Counted from the first letter of the stretch, positions 8,626-16,499 are shown. The stretch: 64,000 bases of DNA from Parabacteroides sp900760525 (GCF_049860805.1 NZ_CP187555.1:1860001-1924000); one strand, 5' to 3'. Program-made: numbers and translations. The notes: generated by a model not told the origin, from the sequence alone.

Positions 8626-8968
8626 GCTATTTTCATAAGCTACAGGAAATGAAGCGACTATGCCAAATCGCCATTTTCAGGGGGATATTGTATTTTTTTT
8701 GATAAAAGCCACATAGGGTTCACCGTATTTATACCGCCAGTCGCATTACAAGTTCGCATCAATCACGGAAACAAGATAGTTTTGATATAGCCCTACAAAT
8801 GAAAAACGAACCTCTTCCGTTTCGGGAAACTCGAAAATGTTGTTCGAAGAAGTATCAGCCCACTGAAACGCTTCAATTTGTTAATCACAATAATTTATTT
8901 CATAAATAATTGTAAATAACAGAAAACTCAATACAAGGTATCTCAAATAATAATAACTTTACAAAAAA

Positions 8969-9520
8969 ATGGCACTAAGGCTGTTCATTATATTCTGTCT
9001 CAATTTTGTGATTTTTGCCAGTTGCAAAAATCATGATCAAGCACAGATCGCTCAACTTATTAAAGAATGGCGAGGCAAAAAAGTCATATTTCCCAACAAT
9101 CCTATTTTTATAACAGCAAATGGTGACACTATCAATTTTCCTATTGCTAAAAATCAAAACAAAATTTTAATATATATAGACTCCGCAGGATGTACAAGTT
9201 GCAAACTTCAATTAGGTCAATGGAAAAATTTCATATCTTACATTGACTCAACTACTGATAATGCAATCACATTTCTATTTTTTATCCACACTAAGAATTA
9301 TCAAGACCTACGATATCTACTAAAACAAAATTCATTCAAATATCCTATAAGCATTAACACAAGAGATAGTTTAAATATATTAAATCAATTTCCAAATCGT
9401 ATTCTTTTCCAAACTTTCCTATTGAATGAGAAAGATGAAATAGAGATTATCGGTAATCCTATTCACAATACTAATCTAAAAGATTTGTACATAAAACTTA
9501 TAAAAAAGCGATATCAATAA
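8969..9520 (+). CDS. Thioredoxin-like lipoprotein of the peptide/propeller cluster (copy 1)
   Basis: 183 residues beginning with a type II signal peptide (FVIFASC lipobox). The core, KILIYIDSAGCTSCKLQLGQW, carries a CTSC active-site pair after a beta strand, as in TlpA/thioredoxin-fold proteins, followed by FLFFIHTKN and a LNQFPN turn. The gene at 12733 encodes a clear paralogue with the same motif order (IEWRGKKV vs LETWQGKTV; CTSC vs CVDC; LFFIH; LNQFP). It is the first gene of an AT-rich operon with a NVEALA-like peptide, a beta-propeller lipoprotein and an S26 peptidase. A role in handling cysteines of the secreted peptide is my inference. Base composition differs sharply from genes to the left. 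Confidence 0.7.
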   Translation: MALRLFIIFCLNFVIFASCKNHDQAQIAQLIKEWRGKKVIFPNNPIFITANGDTINFPIAKNQNKILIYIDSAGCTSCKLQLGQWKNFISYIDSTTDNAITFLFFIHTKNYQDLRYLLKQNSFKYPISINTRDSLNILNQFPNRILFQTFLLNEKDEIEIIGNPIHNTNLKDLYIKLIKKRYQ

Positions 9521-9572
9521 AAAATGAGCAACATTAAAACAAGAAATTAGTCATACAGTTATAAATCGACAA

Positions 9573-9586
9573 AGAAAGGAGGTGAT
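9573..9586 (+). promoter_or_regulatory. Extended Shine-Dalgarno-like sequence
   Basis: AGAAAGGAGGTGAT is complementary to the usual 3' end of bacterial 16S rRNA over 14 bases, a striking match in a phylum that rarely uses such sites. No credible reading frame starts 5-10 bases downstream; the peptide gene ATG is 83 bp away. Confidence 0.4.
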
Positions 9587-9668
9587 TCGAAGCAAACAAA
9601 TTACAAAAAATACTATATTGTCAATAAACAAGTAGTATTAGTTTAAAACAAAATTAATATTTTTCATC

Positions 9669-9896
9669 ATGAAGACAAAATTTTTTGCAATTATTCTTTT
9701 TATCATAATTGGCATATCTATAATATGGTATTCCAACACAAAAGCGCCTAATGCTCAATTGGAAGATTTTGAACAATCTAATATTGATGCTTTTGCAAAT
9801 ATCGACCCTAAATGTGCAGATGGCTGCGTTGAAGGGGAAGATATGTGTTATTGTCACGGATGGCATCCACTAAAACGTGGATTACCTCCAACATAA
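9669..9896 (+). CDS. NVEALA-like small secreted cysteine peptide (copy 1)
   Basis: 75 residues. Residues 5-21 are a hydrophobic signal/anchor segment. N38-I-D-A-F-A43 matches the N-V-E-A-L-A signature of Bacteroidales NVEALA peptides and is preceded by the usual acidic/hydrophobic run (LEDFEQS). The C-terminal part has four cysteines (C49, C53, C60, C62) in CADGC and CYC spacing and a short basic/Pro tail. In this family the N-terminal part resembles a leader removed on export. Neighbours are a thioredoxin-like lipoprotein upstream and a beta-propeller lipoprotein plus S26 peptidase downstream. The activity of such peptides is not known to me. Confidence 0.7.
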   Translation: MKTKFFAIILFIIIGISIIWYSNTKAPNAQLEDFEQSNIDAFANIDPKCADGCVEGEDMCYCHGWHPLKRGLPPT

Positions 9897-10002
9897 CACA
9901 GACTCAATAAACTTCTATTTATCAACAAATTTAATCATTAAGTAGCAGTGTAAGTCATCAACTAAAAAGATATTTGCACTGCTACTAAAAAATAACAATA
10001 AA

Positions 10003-11028
10003 ATGAAATACACATTTTATTTACTATTCATCATATTGTTTATTTGTTGCAAAAAACAAATTGAAACAGAAAAAATACAAACAGAAAGGGACAATATCAT
10101 TAATGTCAAAAACAAGATAAAAGAGATAAAAATAGACAGTATTCTTCTCAGCTCCATCTCTAAACCTTATTTAATTTCAGACTATCTACTCATCGCTGAT
10201 TTTAAAGCGTATGACGAATGTGTTCATATTTTCAATAAAAACGACTTTCACTACATTAAAAGTTTTGCTTATGCAGGACCAGGTCCAGAGGAAATAACAC
10301 GTCTTGGATATGTTGGAATTAATGAAATGTGTAATGAAATAGAGCTAACAGACTTAGGTAAACAACAAATATACTATTACAATTTGGACAGTCTACTCCA
10401 TTATAAGCTCTATACCCCATCAAAAAAACAAAAAATTATTGGAGAAAAGCTCTTACATTATTATCAATATATCAATATTACAACAAGAATGGGATTGATT
10501 TTAACTCCTAATGGCTCATCTAACTATAATGTATCAGTCGGAACACAAAACACACTCAGTAGGGAATTTAAAGCTATGCCCTATACTCATCCTTATATAA
10601 ACAATAAACGTGTATACTTCGATGTATCTCCAAAAAAAGGAATCTATGTTGAGTGTTACCAAGGACAAGATCTAATGTCTATTTGCTCCATAGATGGAAC
10701 TCTTAAATATAATATATATGGTGGCCATAATTGGAAAGAAAATCAAAAAGGCCGTAAAGAATACTATCGACCAGTACATTTTGTAGGTGATAAAATCTTC
10801 GCTTTATATCTTAATGATGCAGGAATAATCAACCAGCCTGCAAAAGGACAAATAGGAAATACCGCTACTAAATTTTTAGTTTTCGACCTATCCGGAAATT
10901 ACTTATACACTTTAGAAACAGAATATCATATCACAAATTTTTGCTATGACGAATCTAATAACAGGCTCATATTGGCCTGTAATGATGACATACAATTTGG
11001 ATATTTAAACCTTAAAGAAATACAATGA
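10003..11028 (+). CDS. 6-bladed beta-propeller lipoprotein (copy 1)
   Basis: 341 residues with a lipoprotein signal (FIILFICCKKQ). The repeating pattern of short beta blades and the segment SFAYAGPGPEEITRLGYVGINE correspond to the G-x-GPGE turn of Bacteroidales 6-bladed beta-propeller proteins (BF2222/DUF5128-like). These are predicted surface or periplasmic binding proteins with no established ligand. Its TGA (11026-11028) directly abuts the ATG of the signal peptidase gene at 11029, so the two are translationally coupled. The sequence is very AT-rich, unlike the paralogue at 13984. Confidence 0.75.
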   Translation: MKYTFYLLFIILFICCKKQIETEKIQTERDNIINVKNKIKEIKIDSILLSSISKPYLISDYLLIADFKAYDECVHIFNKNDFHYIKSFAYAGPGPEEITRLGYVGINEMCNEIELTDLGKQQIYYYNLDSLLHYKLYTPSKKQKIIGEKLLHYYQYINITTRMGLILTPNGSSNYNVSVGTQNTLSREFKAMPYTHPYINNKRVYFDVSPKKGIYVECYQGQDLMSICSIDGTLKYNIYGGHNWKENQKGRKEYYRPVHFVGDKIFALYLNDAGIINQPAKGQIGNTATKFLVFDLSGNYLYTLETEYHITNFCYDESNNRLILACNDDIQFGYLNLKEIQ

Positions 11029-11898
11029 ATGGTATCAATAAGAGAAACAAGTATTAAAACGCATTTATTATCCGTTAACAATATATTCAATATTATTATA
11101 TTAATAATATTACTTTTTATATCATGGATATGCTACAATGTTTTCTTATTTGCATCCTTTCAAATCAACACAGAGTCCATGACTCCCAGTATTTTACCAA
11201 GAGATAAAGTAGTCGTTTTAAAGCCACTAATAGGTGCTAGATTATTTGATTTTTTTTCATTATTAGGAGGTGAAGATGTCGAAATATTTCGTATTCCAGG
11301 AATAAGCACCATTAAACGGAACGATGTATTAGTATTTAACTACCCTTATTATTATGGTATAGACAAAATAAAAATGCAATTAGAGAAATATTACGTCAAA
11401 CGCTGTATTGGTCTTCCCAAAGATACAATTTTCATAAAAAACAAAAAGTATACTATTAAAAAACGCCAAAATGAACTTATCAAAATAAATCATACATATT
11501 CATCAAGATCCATTCAAATAAGCACAGATTCAATTTATTCATTTTTTAAAAATTCAATAGAAGAATTTGGGCCACTAATAATTCCTTATAAAAATAAGGA
11601 AATACTTATAGATCGGAATAATTATGTGCTTTACAAAACATTAATAGAATGGGAAACAAGCAAAAAATTGCACTTTAACGAACAAATCAATCAATATTAT
11701 ATCGAGAATCAATCAATAACAAAATATAAATTTAAATATGATTACTTTTTTGTTATAGGTGATAATCTAAAAAAATCCGAAGACAGCAGATATTGGGGGT
11801 TAGTACCAGAACCATTTATAGTAGGAAGAGTTTATTTTATAATTAAATCTAACAATTCCAAAGGAACAACTATCCAACGAATACGTAATAGCCTGTGA
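11029..11898 (+). CDS. S26 family signal peptidase I, cluster-associated
   Basis: 289 residues with one N-terminal membrane segment (about 19-43) and the S26 boxes: box B TESMTPSIL with nucleophile Ser50, box C-like KRNDVLVFNYP, box D YYVKRCIGLPKD with general base Lys124, and box E GDN...SEDSRYWG near residues 244-260. All catalytic positions are present, so it should be an active membrane protease facing the periplasm. It carries an insertion of about 100 residues between boxes D and E, as in other Bacteroidetes LepB proteins. Being coupled to a propeller gene and near a NVEALA-like peptide, it is probably a dedicated processing peptidase, not the housekeeping LepB; this is inference. Confidence 0.82.
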   Translation: MVSIRETSIKTHLLSVNNIFNIIILIILLFISWICYNVFLFASFQINTESMTPSILPRDKVVVLKPLIGARLFDFFSLLGGEDVEIFRIPGISTIKRNDVLVFNYPYYYGIDKIKMQLEKYYVKRCIGLPKDTIFIKNKKYTIKKRQNELIKINHTYSSRSIQISTDSIYSFFKNSIEEFGPLIIPYKNKEILIDRNNYVLYKTLIEWETSKKLHFNEQINQYYIENQSITKYKFKYDYFFVIGDNLKKSEDSRYWGLVPEPFIVGRVYFIIKSNNSKGTTIQRIRNSL

Positions 11899-11925
11899 TA
11901 ATCATTATAAAGAAATGATTATCAC
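11895..11925 (+). terminator. Perfect 12-bp hairpin at the end of the signal peptidase gene
   Basis: GTGATAATCATT (11895-11906) pairs with AATGATTATCAC (11914-11925) around a 7-nt loop; the peptidase TGA lies in the 5' arm. No T-tract follows, so it may stabilise or end the mRNA. Its right edge is exactly where homology to the downstream propeller gene begins. Confidence 0.55.
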
Positions 11926-11993
11926 GAGAATATATGAAACTTCCAATGATTTGACTTGGTGAAGAAAAATAAGAAATGATTTTTACACTTTTG
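11926..11993 (+). pseudogene. Decayed 3' end of a beta-propeller gene
   Basis: GAGAATATATG...CACTTTTG aligns almost base for base with 15097-15165, which is the last 15 codons, stop and trailer of the downstream propeller gene. The frame corresponding to ENIWSFQRFDLVKKK is interrupted here by two TGA codons. It is a relic of a propeller gene close to the 13984 copy, not to the AT-rich 10003 copy beside it. Confidence 0.8.
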
Positions 11994-12405
11994 TAGGTAA
12001 CTACTCAGCCCTCCTCACTACTTCCATCTTACTGGTTTTAACTATATATATTAACCGACCGAGTCTAAATCTTCCCTTTTTTGCACTGACAAAATGTCAA
12101 ATTTGCCTGCCTCAGATTGCTCTATATGTGTCCCTGGACGGAACGATTACAAATAAGGCCGGGAAACTGCGTTTGCCATTATCATTTTGTCGGTATAAAT
12201 ATCCCGGTAGCTCCTTTTTGCTATCAGGAAACCGGAGGAGGACAGGAAAAATAAACGAGATTGTGAGTTAAACGGAAGGATTGCTGACTAAACGTCAATT
12301 AAAAACAGGTTGCTTTATAGAGCCTATGAGATGTTAAAAGGGCATTTTGAGTTCTTTTCGGAACCTTGTCTGACCGTTTTTTCTCACTATTTTGGTTCAT
12401 CTGGA

Positions 12406-12513
12406 AAAATCATCTAAATGATTTGCCGAATTCATCTGAATGGTTTGCCCAAAACATCCAAATAGTTTTCCAAAATCATTTAGATGATTTTTAAAATGAT
12501 CTAAATGATTTTA
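12406..12513. repeat. Tandem array of five 21-23-bp palindromic units
   Basis: Units begin at 12406, 12429, 12451, 12472 and 12493 (steps 23, 22, 21, 21). Each is an inverted repeat with 7-base arms and a 4-base spacer, for example AAATCATctaaATGATTT; less perfect units are AATTCATctgaATGGTTT and AAAACATccaaATAGTTT. No unique spacers separate units, so it is not a CRISPR. The remainder of the gap from 11994 to 12732 has no reading frame I can support; GACAAAATG near 12088 and CATTTTGTC near 12185 form a distant inverted pair. Confidence 0.75.
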
Positions 12514-12732
12514 GGAAAAAGGTAAAAAGACAAGAGCTTTTCAGGCCAAAAGGATGAAAAACGAATATTCGCCCGTTATCAAAACAACTCAAAGCAAATC
12601 AAATAGATAGCGAATGAGGCTTGTTTGTGTCAGAATCGTACTTCTGTGGAGATAGGAAGAAAAAATATATTTAATATTTTTCAAGAAAAGAATTGTTTAT
12701 TCAAAAAAAGTTTTTAAATTTATGGCATTCAT

Positions 12733-13599
12733 ATGAAAAGGATAGCTGCCATATTGTTGTTGTTGCTATTTTCCTGTTCAGAAAAGAAGCAAAGTTTGCC
12801 AGAGTTATTGGAAACATGGCAAGGCAAGACTGTGAGTTTCCCCGCGAATCCCGTATTTACACGATATGGAAAAGATACCGTTGATTTTAATATCCATCCG
12901 TCCCCCTATACTATATTGTTTTATGTCGATTCTAATAGCTGTGTGGATTGCAAATTGAAGTTGAACGAATGGAAACAGTTCAAGCAAGAGGTCGATTCGT
13001 TAGGTGGAGAGGTGCAGTATTTATTTTTCATCCATAACAAACGGCCAAAGTATGTGCGAAATATTTTGAGAAGTGGAAATTTCGACTGGCCGGTTTGTTT
13101 GGACGAGGAAAACGAATTGGATCATTTGAACCAATTTCCGGAAGACGAGCGGTTGCATGCTTTTTTATTAGATCGTAACTTCTGCGTGCTGGTCGCCGGT
13201 GACCCGATGCGAAACCTTGAAATCCGTAATTTATATTTGAAACATATATTAGGAATGCAGCCCGATTGGGTGAAGATGAAAACGGCGGCTATAGTCGATG
13301 ATCCCATAAAGGACGTTGGTGAGATCGCCGAAAACAAACCAATCCGACACTCGTTTAAGATCCGAAACACAGGATTATCACCTTTGATTGTCACTGATGT
13401 TGCTACAACATGCGGTTGCGTGCAATACGAATATGATAAAAAACCTGTAGATTCTGGAAAAGAGTTGATTTTTACGTTGATTTACACACCGAAGCATTCA
13501 GGCTTCTTTTCAGAAACAATTCTTGTACGTTGTAATACGAATAAAGCTATCAAAATAATATTGAAAGGAAAAATCAAACCTGCACAGCAGGAATTATAA
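12733..13599 (+). CDS. Thioredoxin-like lipoprotein with C-terminal DUF1573 domain (copy 2)
   Basis: 288 residues. The lipoprotein signal ends LLLLLFSCSEKK. Residues about 20-175 are paralogous to the 8969 product: LLETWQGKTVSF, IL FYVDSNSCVDCKLKLNEWKQF with a CVDC pair, YLFFIHN and LNQFPEDE. Residues about 195-285 form a DUF1573 beta-sandwich domain, with HSFKIRNTGLSPLIVTDVATTCGCVQ and a GFFSETILVRCN strand; the CGC signature is typical. DUF1573 domains are periplasmic Ig-like modules in Bacteroidetes. The gene opens the second peptide/propeller operon, followed 19 bp later by a cysteine peptide. Role in peptide folding or anchoring is inferred from linkage. Confidence 0.78.
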   Translation: MKRIAAILLLLLFSCSEKKQSLPELLETWQGKTVSFPANPVFTRYGKDTVDFNIHPSPYTILFYVDSNSCVDCKLKLNEWKQFKQEVDSLGGEVQYLFFIHNKRPKYVRNILRSGNFDWPVCLDEENELDHLNQFPEDERLHAFLLDRNFCVLVAGDPMRNLEIRNLYLKHILGMQPDWVKMKTAAIVDDPIKDVGEIAENKPIRHSFKIRNTGLSPLIVTDVATTCGCVQYEYDKKPVDSGKELIFTLIYTPKHSGFFSETILVRCNTNKAIKIILKGKIKPAQQEL

Positions 13600-13618
13600 A
13601 CCATAAAAACGATGCCTT

Positions 13619-13906
13619 ATGAAACAGAAACTGTTTTCTCTGCTCGCCTTGTTCCTATTTGTGAGTATGGGGCTTACTACCGACACCAAGGCCGGTAGTA
13701 TAGGTGATGAACTGAACTCTTCCGTTTTGGAAAATCTGAAAGCGTTAACTGCCGGGAATCTGACTCAGCAATGTTGGATGGATGTAACTAAACCAAACAC
13801 CCCTTGTGCCAAAGAAGGACGGTATGGTTGTGCACCATGTGACAATTTGTTACCCCCTGGACCATTTCCTCCGACACCACCACCTCCTCCTACTCCTGCA
13901 AAATAA
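13619..13906 (+). CDS. NVEALA-like small secreted cysteine peptide with proline tail (copy 2)
   Basis: 95 residues. A cleavable-looking signal (1-25, ending TDTKAG) is followed by SSVLENLKALTAGN, in which N39-L-K-A-L-T44 aligns with the NVEALA signature and its usual LEN prefix. Four cysteines (C52, C63, C71, C74) end in CAPC, and residues 78-93 are almost all proline with Thr/Phe, ending PTPAK. The Pro-rich tail is unlike copy 1 and could be an extended display stalk or a binding segment. It lies between the DUF1573 lipoprotein and the propeller lipoprotein. Confidence 0.65.
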   Translation: MKQKLFSLLALFLFVSMGLTTDTKAGSIGDELNSSVLENLKALTAGNLTQQCWMDVTKPNTPCAKEGRYGCAPCDNLLPPGPFPPTPPPPPTPAK

Positions 13907-13927
13907 GGTAAATGTGGTATGCTTTTT

Positions 13928-13954
13928 ATCGAGAGGGTATTTTATCCTCTCGAT
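13928..13954 (+). terminator. Hairpin between peptide and propeller genes
   Basis: ATCGAGAGG (13928-13936) pairs with CCTCTCGAT (13946-13954). It lies 22 bp after the peptide stop and 30 bp before the propeller ATG. With only ATTTAAAA after it, it may be a partial terminator or an mRNA end that makes peptide transcripts more abundant than propeller transcripts. Confidence 0.5.
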
Positions 13955-13983
13955 ATTTAAAATCACTCATTAATAAATGTATT

Positions 13984-15144
13984 ATGGCCTACAAAACATA
14001 TATCTTTATCACTCTATTGATGCTTTCCTGTTCAAGTCCTTCTTCTGATATGACGAACTTGACGCCCGTAGATATCGTCGAGCTTCGTCCTGCGAATAAA
14101 TGGTTGAAGTTTCCAGTGGATGAGGATACGGAGATCGGGTGGTATCCGAAAGTGATAGAAAAAGATGAACGAGAATATATTGTGATTGAAAATGTCGGCC
14201 AGCCACAACTTCTATTTTTTGATACATCTATTGAAAAATGTATCAGAAAAGTAACTTGTCATAAAGAAGGCCCCAATGGCATCGGTAATGCGTATGATTA
14301 TTATGTAAAAGATTGGGATGAAATATATTGGAATGAACCTGGTGGAGGCCAGTTCTTGATACGTGTAAATGGAAAAGGAGAAAGACAAGGCAATTATTCT
14401 TTCAGGCAGGATATTAATGGAGACTATCTACCACCCTTTAAAGATGTCATATTCGTTGATTCTCTTTTTTATATACAGTTATATCATTACAATCATAATC
14501 AAAAAGAAGATATAACTCATGTTGTGGCAGTATTGGATACTACAAATAAAACTGTCAAGCAATTGCCCTTTTACCATCCAACAGAGCCGACGTTGGATGA
14601 TTTGTACCAAATGCGATTATGTGTTGGCGATGAAGATGTCAATTGGCTATATGATGGAAAAAACTTCATCTACGTATTTGGTCAAAACGATTCAATCTAT
14701 GTAGCTTCTCCGAATCATGAAAAGACAGAGGCTTATAATGCTAAAAGTAAATATTTGAAGCCTGCTAAATATCATATCAAGGAACCTTTTCCGAACCTGA
14801 ATAGCTATTTCATTGGATGTAATCAGTTGCAATTCTATGATAGGATCTACTACGACAAATACCGTGAAGTCTATTACCGCCTTGCCTACCCCGAATCAGA
14901 GGTCGATCCGAAGGAGAACCAGCGAGATATTTGGAGTTTCGGCCGCCGGACCTGTTCGATCGTGATTTTGGACAAGAACTTCCGCATCATCGGTGAGACA
15001 CTGTTGCCGGACTACCGCTATCAGAACCGTTCGATCGTTGTCCTGAAAGACGGCCTTTACATCTGCGACAGCCATTACAAACGGGAGGATTATGATGAGA
15101 ATATATGGAGTTTCCAACGGTTCGACTTGGTGAAGAAAAAATAA
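13984..15144 (+). CDS. 6-bladed beta-propeller lipoprotein (copy 2)
   Basis: 386 residues from ATG 13984, chosen over an in-frame ATG at 13912 because it directly begins a lipoprotein signal (MAYKTYIFITLLMLSCSS) and the earlier one lies before the hairpin. The body shows repeated blade strands such as YIVIENVGQPQLLFFD, SFRQDINGDYLPPFKDVIFVDSLFYIQLY and a C-terminal WSFGRRTCSIVILD. It belongs to the same Bacteroidales propeller group as 10003 and 34448. The last 15 codons and trailer are duplicated as a relic at 11926. Likely a lipid-anchored binding partner of the upstream peptide; ligand unknown. Confidence 0.75.
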   Translation: MAYKTYIFITLLMLSCSSPSSDMTNLTPVDIVELRPANKWLKFPVDEDTEIGWYPKVIEKDEREYIVIENVGQPQLLFFDTSIEKCIRKVTCHKEGPNGIGNAYDYYVKDWDEIYWNEPGGGQFLIRVNGKGERQGNYSFRQDINGDYLPPFKDVIFVDSLFYIQLYHYNHNQKEDITHVVAVLDTTNKTVKQLPFYHPTEPTLDDLYQMRLCVGDEDVNWLYDGKNFIYVFGQNDSIYVASPNHEKTEAYNAKSKYLKPAKYHIKEPFPNLNSYFIGCNQLQFYDRIYYDKYREVYYRLAYPESEVDPKENQRDIWSFGRRTCSIVILDKNFRIIGETLLPDYRYQNRSIVVLKDGLYICDSHYKREDYDENIWSFQRFDLVKKK

Positions 15145-15230
15145 GAAAAGATTTATGCACTTTTGCTGAATAGACAAGGTTATTTTATCACAGTTGTCCT
15201 CTCACGTAACCGCCGGAAACGAAAATTTGT

Positions 15231-15238
15231 TATATTTG
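15231..15238 (+). promoter_or_regulatory. -7 box for the HAD-thioesterase/menF operon
   Basis: TATATTTG, 28 bp before the ATG at 15267. Confidence 0.6.
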
Positions 15239-15266
15239 TATCATTAACAAAAAATACAGAGAGGCC

Positions 15267-16499
15267 ATGAAGTATAAATTATTAGTTCTCGACGTAGACG
15301 GGACGCTGCTCAACAACAAAAAAGAGATCAGCCCCCGTACCCAGGCTGCCCTTCTGAAGGTACAGCAAATGGGAGTACATATTGTATTGGCATCAGGAAG
15401 ACCGACTAATGGAGTCATGCCCATCGCTGAAAAGCTGGAACTGAACCATTATGGCGGTTACATTCTTTCTTACAACGGCGGCCAGATCATTAACGCACAG
15501 ACCGGCGAACTATTATTTGAGAAACGTATCGATCCGGAATGGATCCCCTACTTTGAGAAGAAAGCAAAGAAAAACGACTTTGCCATCTTCACCTATCACA
15601 AAGATTCCATCCTGACCGACAAACCGGATAACAAATATGTCATCCAGGAAGCAAACCTGAACAACATGCAGATAATCGGTGTCGACAACTTCGCCGAAGC
15701 CATCGACTTCCGGCCATGCAAATGTATGCTGGCCAGTGACGACGAAGAGGCGCTGGTCGGTTTGGAAAACCATTGGAAGAAACGCCTCGACGGTGTGTTC
15801 GAAGCATTCCGCTCGGAACCCTATTTCTTAGAAGTCGTCCCCCAGTTCATCGACAAAGGAAACACATTGGGCGTGCTGATGACCAAACTATCCGTATTGC
15901 CGGAAGAGGTGATTGCCATCGGTGACGGCGTTTGCGACGTGACCATGTTGCAGCTCGCCGGAGTCGGTATCGCAATGGGAAATGCGGAAGACTCGGTTAA
16001 GGCTTGTGTGGACAAAACGACACTCACCAACGAAGAGGAAGGTGTGGCAATAGCCGTCGAACGGGCGATCCTGGCGGAAATTCGTCCGACGGAAGTACCG
16101 CTCGACCAATTGAATATGCGGGCCAGACATGCCCTGATGGGAAACCTCGGCATTCAGTACACCTACGCCTCCGAAGACCGCGTCGAGGCGACCATGCCGG
16201 TAGACGAACGGACCCGCCAGCCATTCGGCATCCTGCACGGCGGAGCAACCCTCGCACTGGCGGAGACGGTTGCCGGCCTGGGTTCGATGATCTTAGCCAA
16301 ACCGGACGAAATCGTAGTCGGGATGCAGGTCAGCGGCAACCATATGTCATCCGCACACGAAGGAGACACCGTCCGCGCCGTCGGAACCATCATTCATAAA
16401 GGACGCTCCTCGCACGTTTGGAACGTTGATGTATTCACATCCACAGATAAATTGGTATCTTCCATCCGTGTAGTCAACAGTATATTAAAAAAGAAATGA
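15267..16499 (+). CDS. Fusion: Cof-type HAD phosphatase + hotdog thioesterase (DHNA-CoA thioesterase-like)
   Basis: 410 residues in two domains. Residues 1-265 are a Cof-type HAD phosphatase: DVDGTLLNN (motif I nucleophile and acid), LASGR (motif II), a lysine in FIDKGNTLG, and IGDGVCDVTML (motif IV). Residues about 275-410 are a PaaI/MenI-type hotdog thioesterase with the active-site segment GILHGGATLALAETVAG. MenI hydrolyses 1,4-dihydroxy-2-naphthoyl-CoA in menaquinone synthesis. The stop overlaps the menF start as ATGA, which supports that role for the thioesterase half. What the phosphatase half acts on is unknown. Confidence 0.85.
   Translation: MKYKLLVLDVDGTLLNNKKEISPRTQAALLKVQQMGVHIVLASGRPTNGVMPIAEKLELNHYGGYILSYNGGQIINAQTGELLFEKRIDPEWIPYFEKKAKKNDFAIFTYHKDSILTDKPDNKYVIQEANLNNMQIIGVDNFAEAIDFRPCKCMLASDDEEALVGLENHWKKRLDGVFEAFRSEPYFLEVVPQFIDKGNTLGVLMTKLSVLPEEVIAIGDGVCDVTMLQLAGVGIAMGNAEDSVKACVDKTTLTNEEEGVAIAVERAILAEIRPTEVPLDQLNMRARHALMGNLGIQYTYASEDRVEATMPVDERTRQPFGILHGGATLALAETVAGLGSMILAKPDEIVVGMQVSGNHMSSAHEGDTVRAVGTIIHKGRSSHVWNVDVFTSTDKLVSSIRVVNSILKKK

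Noticed and set aside
12406..12513. CRISPR array
   Set aside because: Units follow one another without unique spacers, vary internally, and no cas genes are present.
13912..13984. N-terminal extension of the second propeller protein
   Set aside because: It spans the hairpin at 13928-13954 and would hide the lipoprotein signal that starts at 13984.
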